Source: Rhodoferax sp. (lineage in GTDB: Bacteria > Pseudomonadota > Gammaproteobacteria > Burkholderiales > Burkholderiaceae_C). Taken from it: DNA of 12,247 bases. The notes beneath the pieces were generated by a model, which saw only the letters and a list, made by a program, of their open reading frames with translations, was not told the DNA's origin and ran no database searches. This document shows, in pieces, positions 6,521 through 12,247 of the stretch (positions are counted from its first letter, which is position 1; every line of letters starts with the position of its first letter). The position numbers and the translations under genes were made by a program. The DNA lies in contig JAIFMR010000204.1 in assembly GCA_020048255.1 (NCBI GenBank), positions 1 to 12,247 of the forward strand, read 5' to 3'.

Positions 6521-7399
6521 ATGGCACAGCTGTTTCCCATCCGTTTGCCCTTGTCCCGTCGTCAGCCCATGGCGGCTGGTGCGGCGCGTGCGCCCTACCG
6601 CGGCCCGGCACACATGCCAAGCCAGGCCCCGTGGGCCTGGGCGGTGTTGGGAGCGGTGCTCGGCGCCTTGGTTTGTGGCTTGTTGTTTGCCCCAGCGCGT
6701 TGGCTGGCGGCTTGGTTGCAGCAGGCCAGCAGCGGCCAGTTGGTGCTGCAAGAAGCCCGCGGCACCCTGTGGTCAGGCTCGGCCCGTGTGACGCTCACCG
6801 GAGGCGCCGCCAGTCAGGACTCAGCCACCTTGCCGGGGCGACTGCAATGGCAAGTGCGCCCGGTATTCAGTGGCGGGCCGGCGGGCCTGGCGCTACAGCT
6901 CAGCGCCGATTGTTGTGTGAACCCGGCCTGGACCTGGCGGGTATCGCCGCAGTGGGGTGGGGCGCGCGTGGCGGTGTCGGACAGCAACTCGCAGTGGCCA
7001 GCCCAGCTGCTCACGGGCTTGGGCACGCCCTGGAACACCATCGCGGCGCAGGGGCAATTGGCTATCAGTACGCAATCGCTGGTGCTGAGTTGGACCGGCG
7101 GCCGCCTGCAAGTGGCAGGTTCGGCTCAGCTCGATGCGATAAACCTGTCGTCACGCCTGTCCACCTTGCGTCCCATGGGCAGTTATCGTTTCACGCTCAG
7201 TGGCGGTGCCGCGCCGATGCTGCAGTTGTCCACGCTGGGCGGTGCCTTGCAGCTCTCGGGGCAAGGTCAGTGGGTGGGCAACAAGCTGCGTTTTGTCGGC
7301 GAGGCCAGCAGCGCCCCTGAATCATTGGCAGCGCTGTCGAATTTATTGAACATCATCGGGCGGCGCGATGGCGCCAGGTCCCTCATCAAAGTAGGTTGA
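6521..7399 (+). CDS. gspN: T2SS protein GspN
   Basis: GspN is an inner-membrane accessory T2SS protein with a large periplasmic beta-rich domain; it is absent from many T2SS loci but regular in Burkholderiales. The 292-residue frame has one membrane segment at about 38-60 (WAWAVLGAVLGALVCGLLFA), then APARWLAAWLQQASSGQLVL, EARGTLWSGSARVTLTGG, LPGRLQWQVRP, a Cys-Cys pair, GLGTPWNTIAAQG, SSRLSTLRPMGSYR and a conserved end AALSNLLNIIGRRDGARS. Three in-frame ATGs are possible (6521, 6569, 6614); none has a good ribosome site. The last gives a more usual short N-terminus, so the first 31 residues are uncertain. It starts 15 bases after gspM and ends 6 bases before gspD. Confidence 0.88.
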   Translation: MAQLFPIRLPLSRRQPMAAGAARAPYRGPAHMPSQAPWAWAVLGAVLGALVCGLLFAPARWLAAWLQQASSGQLVLQEARGTLWSGSARVTLTGGAASQDSATLPGRLQWQVRPVFSGGPAGLALQLSADCCVNPAWTWRVSPQWGGARVAVSDSNSQWPAQLLTGLGTPWNTIAAQGQLAISTQSLVLSWTGGRLQVAGSAQLDAINLSSRLSTLRPMGSYRFTLSGGAAPMLQLSTLGGALQLSGQGQWVGNKLRFVGEASSAPESLAALSNLLNIIGRRDGARSLIKVG

Positions 7400-7405
7400 A
7401 CGCTC

Positions 7406-9472
7406 ATGACACTTCCGATCGGTTTTGTGCCCAAAAATGCTCTCTCTTCCATAGTGACTTGCGCTTTACTGACCTGGGCTACAGGTCTTTTTTCCGTAAA
7501 TGCTCTGGCGCAGACAAATGCGGCGGTGAAAGCCGGAGACGCCGTGACGCTGAATTTTCAAGCGGCCGAGATTGACGCGGTGGCGCGGACCTTTGCCAGT
7601 ATCACCGGGAGGAACGTGGTGGTGGACCCGCGCGTCAAGGGCACAGTGACCTTGGTGACCGACAAACCGGTGAGCCGTGCGGTGGCGATGGCCCAGTTTG
7701 TGGCGGCATTGCGCTTGCAGGGTTTCACACTGGTGGAGTCCGGTGGGCTGTACAAGGTGGTGCCCGAAGCCGAAGCCAAGTTGCAGACCAGTGCCGTGAC
7801 GGTGGACGGCACTGACGGCCAGGGTGTGCCGGCCGGTAACCAGATTGCCACGCAAATCTTCAAGCTCAACCACGAGGTGGCCAACAACCTGGTGCCGGTG
7901 CTGCGCCCCTTGATCAGCCCCAACAACACCATCAACGCCAACCCGGGTAACAACTCGCTGGTGATCACCGACTACGCCGACAACTTGCGTCGCCTGGGGC
8001 GCATCATTGCCGCCATGGATGTGGCCAACGCCACAGACGTAGAGGTGATCTCGCTCAAACATGCCATTGCCGCAGACCTGGCGCCGCTGGTGTTGCGTTT
8101 GTTGGGCAGCGGTGCAACTGCCGCGCCGGCAGGTCAGGCGGACACCTCGTTCAAAACCACCTTGCTGGCCGAGCCCCGCTCCAATGCTCTGATCGTGCGT
8201 GCCGCCAATGCTGCCCAACTGGTGCTGGTGCGCTCGCTGATTGCCAAGTTGGACCAACCCGATGCCGCCACCAGCAATGGGGCCGGTGGCAACATTCATG
8301 TGGTGTACCTGAAAAATGCCGACGCCACCAAGCTGGCCAGCACCTTGCGCGCCGCACTCAGTGGCACGCCGGCAGTGGCAGCAGCACCTGCTGCGGGCAC
8401 GCCCGCCGCCGGGCCGGCCACCACCACAGGTGGGCAGATCCAGGCCGATGCTGCCACCAACGCGCTCATCATCACCGCGCCCGAGCCGCAATTCAGACAG
8501 CTGCGGGCCGTCATTGACAAACTTGATGCGCGCCGCGCCCAGGTGTTTGTCGAAAGCCTGATTGCCGAGGTCAGCATGGACAAGGCGGCCGAGTTCGGCA
8601 TTCAGTGGCAAGGCGCCTTGGGCAACGCCGGCGATGGCGTGATTGGCCTGTTGGGCAGCAACTTTGGCACCGGTGGCAAGAACATCATCAACCTGGCCAC
8701 GGGTGCGGCGACCGGCGCGGCCACACCGGCGCGCGGGCTCAACATTGGCGCTGCGCAGCAAACCAACGGTGTGTATGTATTGGGCTTTCTGGCGCGTTTT
8801 CTGGAAGACTCCGGCTCGGGCAATGTGCTGTCCACACCCAACCTGCTGACGCTGGACAACGAGGAGGCCAAGATTGTCATTGGCCAGAACGTGCCCTTCG
8901 TCACCGGCCAGTTCACCAGCACCGGAAGCACGGCGGGCACGGTCAACCCGTTTCAGACCATTGAGCGCAAGGACGTGGGCCTGACCCTCAAGGTCAAGCC
9001 GCAAATCAGTGAAAACGGCACCGTCAAGCTGGCCATTTACCAGGAGGTGTCCAGCGTGCTGGCCTCCACGGTGAACGCGGCCAATGGCCCAACGACCAAC
9101 AAACGCACGATCGAATCCAACGTGCTGGTGGATGACGGCAACATCGTGGTGCTGGGCGGCTTGCTGCAAGACGAGTACTCGGGCAATGCCGAGAAAGTGC
9201 CCGGCCTGGCCGATGTGCCGCTGTTTGGCAACCTCTTCAAAAGCGAGGCCCGGACCCGCAAGAAAACCAACCTGATGGTGTTCTTGCGGCCCGTGGTGGT
9301 GCGCGACGCCAAGGAGTCAGACCGCTTGTCGCTGGACCGGTACGACCTGATGCGCTCCGGCCTGCGCGACAACCAGCCGGTGCCCAGCAGCTTGGTGCCG
9401 ATCAACGATTCGCCCCTGCTGCCTGCGCCGCCACCGGCCCAATCCGCGCCCGTGCCCTTGGTCAAGCCCTGA
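7406..9472 (+). CDS. gspD: T2SS outer-membrane secretin GspD
   Basis: GspD forms the multimeric outer-membrane channel. The 688-residue precursor carries a Sec signal peptide (hydrophobic core about 16-32, likely cleavage after VNALA, residue 35). The N0 domain begins VTLNFQAAEIDAVARTFASI with VVVDPRVKGTVTLVTDKPVS. N1-N3 follow, each with the FKLNHEVANNLVPVLRPL / SLKHAIAADLAPLVLRLL / VYLKNADATKLASTL pattern, and N3 holds an Ala/Pro/Thr-rich loop (TPAVAAAPAAGTPAAGP). The secretin domain contains VFVESLIAEV, GNVLSTPNLLTLDNEEAKI, the gate region and VPGLADVPLFGNLF. The C-terminus is proline-rich and has no clear lipid-anchor cue, so pilotin use is unknown. The signal-peptide codons are AT-richer than the rest. 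Frame intact; no strong ribosome site. Confidence 0.97.
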   Translation: MTLPIGFVPKNALSSIVTCALLTWATGLFSVNALAQTNAAVKAGDAVTLNFQAAEIDAVARTFASITGRNVVVDPRVKGTVTLVTDKPVSRAVAMAQFVAALRLQGFTLVESGGLYKVVPEAEAKLQTSAVTVDGTDGQGVPAGNQIATQIFKLNHEVANNLVPVLRPLISPNNTINANPGNNSLVITDYADNLRRLGRIIAAMDVANATDVEVISLKHAIAADLAPLVLRLLGSGATAAPAGQADTSFKTTLLAEPRSNALIVRAANAAQLVLVRSLIAKLDQPDAATSNGAGGNIHVVYLKNADATKLASTLRAALSGTPAVAAAPAAGTPAAGPATTTGGQIQADAATNALIITAPEPQFRQLRAVIDKLDARRAQVFVESLIAEVSMDKAAEFGIQWQGALGNAGDGVIGLLGSNFGTGGKNIINLATGAATGAATPARGLNIGAAQQTNGVYVLGFLARFLEDSGSGNVLSTPNLLTLDNEEAKIVIGQNVPFVTGQFTSTGSTAGTVNPFQTIERKDVGLTLKVKPQISENGTVKLAIYQEVSSVLASTVNAANGPTTNKRTIESNVLVDDGNIVVLGGLLQDEYSGNAEKVPGLADVPLFGNLFKSEARTRKKTNLMVFLRPVVVRDAKESDRLSLDRYDLMRSGLRDNQPVPSSLVPINDSPLLPAPPPAQSAPVPLVKP

Positions 9473-9507
9473 TCCAGCCCAGATTTGCACCGCTCTAGCA
9501 AGACACC

Positions 9508-10853
9508 ATGCGTTACCCCTTGCCTTACGCCTTTGCGCGCACCCACCAGCTGCTGCTGGAAGACGATGCCGGTCACTTGACCCTGTGTTTGCATCCGCAG
9601 TCTGCGCCGGCGGCCCTGAGCGAGGTGTTGCGCAAATACCCGGGTGCCCAACTGCAGACGCAGGCTGCCGGCGCGTAGTGAATGAAGTTGAGAGTGATGC
9701 TGACCTGAGCCGCATGATGCAAGATCTGCCGGCCATTGAAGACCTGCTGGAAACCGCGGACGACGCACCCATCATCCGTATGCTCAACGCGCTTTTGACG
9801 CAAGCTGCACGTGATGGCGCCAGTGACATTCATATCGAACCCTACGAGCGCCACAGCAGTGTGCGTTTTCGGGTCGATGGCACGCTGCGCGAGGTGGTGC
9901 AGCCCAACCGGGCGCTGCACGCCGCGCTGATCTCGCGCCTGAAAATCATGGCCGAGCTGGACATTGCCGAGCGCCGCTTGCCGCAAGACGGCCGCATTTC
10001 CCTGCGAATTGGTACCCGCGCGGTGGACGTGCGTGTCAGCACCCTGCCCAGCGCACATGGTGAACGCGCCGTGCTGCGCTTGCTGGACAAATCCGAAGGC
10101 CGCTTGAGCCTGGAGGCGCTGGGCATGCAGGGTGAGGTGCTGAGGCAGTTCGAGCAACTGGTGGCCCAGCCGCACGGCATTGTGCTGGTGACCGGCCCCA
10201 CGGGTTCGGGCAAAACCACCACGTTGTACGCGGCCCTGAGCCGGCTCGATGCCACCCGCAACAACATCATGACGGTGGAAGATCCGATCGAATACGAGCT
10301 GGCGGGCGTGGGGCAAACCCAGGTCAACCCGAAGATCGAGCTTGACTTCGCCAAGGCTTTGCGCGCCATCTTGCGGCAGGACCCCGACATCATCATGATC
10401 GGTGAAATTCGCGATTTCGAGACAGCGCAGATTGCCATCCAGGCCTCTCTCACCGGCCACCTGGTGTTGGCCACCTTGCACACCAACGATGCGGCAAGCG
10501 CCGTGACGCGCCTGACCGACATGGGTGTGGAGCCGTTCTTGCTGAGTTCCAGTCTGCTGGGGGTTCTGGCCCAGCGTCTGGTGCGCAAGCTGTGTGTGCA
10601 CTGCAAGCAAGAAACCCATCCGGTAGGTTGTGCGCAGTGCGGCCAAACTGGCTATAGCGGCCGAAGTGGTGTCTTTGAACTGCTGGTGACCAACGACGCG
10701 ATTCGCGCGCAGATTCACAACCGTACTTCCGAGGCCGATATTCGCAGCGCAGCGCTGGCCAGTGGCATGGTGCTGATGCGCGAGGACGGCGAACGCCTGG
10801 TGCGCCTGGGGCTCACCTCACGCGAAGAGCTGCTGCGCGTCACGCGCGACTAG
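9508..10853 (+). pseudogene. gspE: T2SS ATPase GspE, frame-broken between N-terminal domain and ATPase core
   Basis: GspE is the cytoplasmic hexameric ATPase that drives pseudopilus growth and docks on GspL. The normal start MRYPLPYAFARTHQLLLEDD is at 9508 and reads to LRKYPGAQLQTQAAGA, then TAG at 9676-9678. The rest is in another frame, resuming at VVNEVESDADLSRMMQDLP. Family members have a longer linker here, so about 15-20 residues (3n+1 bases) appear missing. The core is complete: DAPIIRMLNALL, SDIHIEP, RFRVDG, Walker A GPTGSGKTT (10194-10220), Asp box TVEDPIEYEL, Walker B DPDIIMIGEIRD, His box LTGHLVLATLHTNDA. Two CxxC pairs are only 8 residues apart. A GTG at 9678 overlapping the TAG could restart translation and give a 391-residue core protein. 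It ends 3 bases before gspF. Confidence 0.88.
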
Positions 10854-10856
10854 CCC

Positions 10857-12034
10857 ATGCCGGTTTATTCCTTTGAAGCCCTCAGCGCCGCTGGCGACAC
10901 CCGCAAGGGGGTGATCGACGCCGACTCTGCCAAAGCCGCACGCAGCCAGTTGCGCGCGCAGGCCCTGGTGCCGGTCAAGGTCGAGGCCGTCAGCGCACAG
11001 GCTTCAGCGGCACCGCGCTCTCCATCTGGACGCGTCAACTGGCGGGGCTGGTGTCATCGGGCCTGCCGCTGGAGCGCGCACTCACCAGCCTGTCCGATGA
11101 AGCCGAGAAAGCGCCTGAGCGTGAACTGGTGGCCACGCTGCGTGCCGAGGTCAACGGTGGAAGCTCTTTTGCCAAGGCCTTGTCACAGCAGCCGCGCGAG
11201 TTCTCCAGCATCTATGTGGCGGTGATTGGCGCTGGTGAACAAAGTGGCAATCTGGGCCTGGTGCTGGAGCGCCTGGCCGACGACCTGGAAGAACAGCAAG
11301 CCCTCAAGGCCAAGCTGATTGGTGCCGCGTTGTACCCCGCCATTGTGTCGCTGGTGGCGGTGGTCATCGTGTTGTTTTTGGTGACCTATGTGGTGCCGCA
11401 GGTGGCGCATGTGTTTGCTGGCAGCAAGCGCGCGCTGCCCTTGCTCACGGTCATCATGATTGGCATGAGCAGCTTTGTGCGCAGCTACGGCTGGCTGATG
11501 CTGGTTGCTATTGTTATCGGAGCTATAGGCGCAAGACTGGCCTTGGCCAATGCCGAATTTCATGAAAAGTTTGACGCGGCCTGGCTGAACCTGCCGATTT
11601 TGGGACGGCTGTCACGCAGCTACAACGCCGCACGTTTTGGCAGCACCCTGGCCATGCTGGCGGCAGCGGGCGTGCCTATTCTGAAAGCCCTGCAGGCCGC
11701 CGCCGAAACCCTGTCCAACCGGGCCATGCGCCGCGATGCCCAGGAAGCCCTGGTGCTGGTGCGTGAAGGCGCGCCACTGGCATCAGCGCTGGCGCAAAAA
11801 AAACGCTTTCCGCCCTTGCTGGCCATGTTTGCGCGCCTGGGGGAGCAGACCGGCCAGTTGCCAGTGATGTTGCAGCGCGCGGCCAAGCAGCTCAGCACCG
11901 AGGTCCAACGCCGCGCCATGCAACTCGCCACCCTGCTTGAGCCGCTGCTGATCGTGGCTATGGGGGTGGTGGTGATGCTGATTGTGCTGGCGGTGCTGAT
12001 GCCGATCATCCAGTTGAATCAGTTGGTGAAATAA
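10857..12034 (+). pseudogene. gspF: T2SS inner-membrane platform protein GspF, frame-broken in the N-terminal region
   Basis: GspF is the polytopic protein at the centre of the platform, related to PilC. The ATG at 10857 opens MPVYSFEALSAAGDTRKGVI and runs to VPVKVEAVSAQA; the frame then jumps at about 10985-11000 to RTGFSGTALSIWTRQLAGLV. The usual variable linker between them is shorter than I recall for the family, implying loss of 3n+1 bases. After the jump both T2SSF repeats are present: SSGLPLERALTSLSDEAE and, in the second repeat, GVPILKALQAAAETLSNRAMR. Membrane segments are at ALYPAIVSLVAVVIVLFLVTYVV, WLMLVAIVIGAIGARLAL and LLIVAMGVVVMLIVLAVLMPII. Read literally, the first frame stops at 11225 after nonsense, and the second could begin only at a GTG (11051), losing the first part. 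Confidence 0.88.
11505..11534. repeat. AT-richer imperfect palindrome inside gspF
   Basis: TTGCTAT (11505-11511) and ATAGGCGCAA (11525-11534) form imperfect inverted arms (TTGC/GCAA with TAT/ATA) around a short centre. The patch is visibly lower in GC than the surrounding gene and stays in frame, coding the VAIVIGAIG of the second membrane segment. It may be only hydrophobic codon choice; it could also be a short repetitive element tolerated in frame. Confidence 0.25.
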
Positions 12035-12085
12035 CGGATCAACCCAGGCGGAAGACCGTTTTACCGCCAAACTTGGGGCTACAAC

Positions 12086-12247
12086 ATGCTGCTGCTCTTG
12101 GGTGTCCCGGCCTGGCAAAAGTTGGATGGTGCGAGCGTGCCGCTGCCAGCCAGCTTGCCGGTGTGTATGCTGATTTACCTTGCTTGCCAAGGGCGCTGGG
12201 TTGAGCGCGACGCGTTGGCGACTTTTTTCTGGCCAGATCGCGCACCC
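12086..12247 (+). CDS. Start of a BTAD/SARP-like transcriptional regulator, cut by right edge
   Basis: From ATG 12086 the frame is open to the end (54 codons) and reads LLLLGVPAWQKLDG, then LPVCMLIYLACQGRWVERD and ALATFFWPDRAP. This resembles the N-terminal winged-helix region of large regulators with a bacterial transcriptional activator domain, where a strand of the type 'LLG.P' is followed by 'LLxYLAxxGxWVxRxxLAxLFWPD'. A GGGG run seven bases before the ATG may serve as ribosome site. The frame is also open upstream to the gspF stop, so the start is not certain. It lies 51 bases after gspF on the same strand; whether it belongs to the operon cannot be told. Identity rests on about 50 residues, so the call is moderate. 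Confidence 0.5.
   Translation, partial: MLLLLGVPAWQKLDGASVPLPASLPVCMLIYLACQGRWVERDALATFFWPDRAP

Noticed and set aside
7466..9169. Long open frame (567 codons) on the minus strand across gspD
   Set aside because: It is antisense to a clear secretin gene; the residues are His/Gly/Gln/Arg-rich low-information text expected from reading GC-rich codons backwards, and no family is recognisable.
9573..10718. Open frame of 381 codons on the minus strand across gspE
   Set aside because: Antisense shadow of the conserved ATPase core, with no recognisable domain or ribosome site.
12047..12068. GGCGG/CCGCC hairpin after gspF as a terminator
   Set aside because: Only a five-base stem with a twelve-base loop and no T run afterwards; too weak to call.
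1..12247. Mobile element, CRISPR or phage origin for the locus
   Set aside because: No transposase, integrase, terminal repeats, direct-repeat arrays or tRNA were seen; the gene order is that of a resident Burkholderiales T2SS locus. The Gcr-like protein, despite its name, is not an integrase.

Overview
The window is almost entirely a type II secretion system (T2SS) locus. The high GC content, the gene order (gspC divergent from gspG-H-I-J-K-L-M-N-D-E-F), and the wording of the GspD, GspE, GspF and GspN proteins point to a beta-proteobacterium of order Burkholderiales, most likely Comamonadaceae (Rhodoferax/Polaromonas/Acidovorax-like). That placement is from remembered family sequences, not a search.

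Layout. Minus strand, right to left: gspC (inner-membrane clamp), apaG, and the N-terminal part of a Gcr-like 'site-specific recombinase' family membrane protein that runs off the left edge. These three are tightly packed and look like one transcript. A gap of about 40 bp holds a symmetric -10-like palindrome that could fire both ways. Plus strand: the major pseudopilin gspG, minor pseudopilins gspH, I, J, K (mostly 1-4 base overlaps), the inner-membrane platform genes gspL, gspM, gspN, the secretin gspD, the ATPase gspE and the platform protein gspF. After gspF a new plus-strand gene begins whose first 54 residues resemble the winged-helix start of a BTAD/SARP-type regulator; it is cut by the right edge. 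No RNA genes, CRISPR arrays, insertion sequences or phage features were seen.

How they would work together: GspG forms the pseudopilus with the H/I/J/K tip, assembled by GspF and the ATPase GspE, which docks on GspL (with GspM). GspC and GspN sit in the inner membrane and GspC links the platform to the outer-membrane GspD channel.

The main oddity: four genes (gcr-like, gspL, gspE, gspF) each carry one reading-frame break, and at each break a stretch of expected family sequence (estimated at tens of bases) is missing, while everything around reads cleanly. Taken literally the secretion system is broken in three essential parts; equally, the pattern could come from assembly errors. In gspL the break puts the N-terminal part in frame with gspM, creating an apparent 558-residue GspL-GspM fusion. 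I did not find a convincing novel system beyond this pattern.
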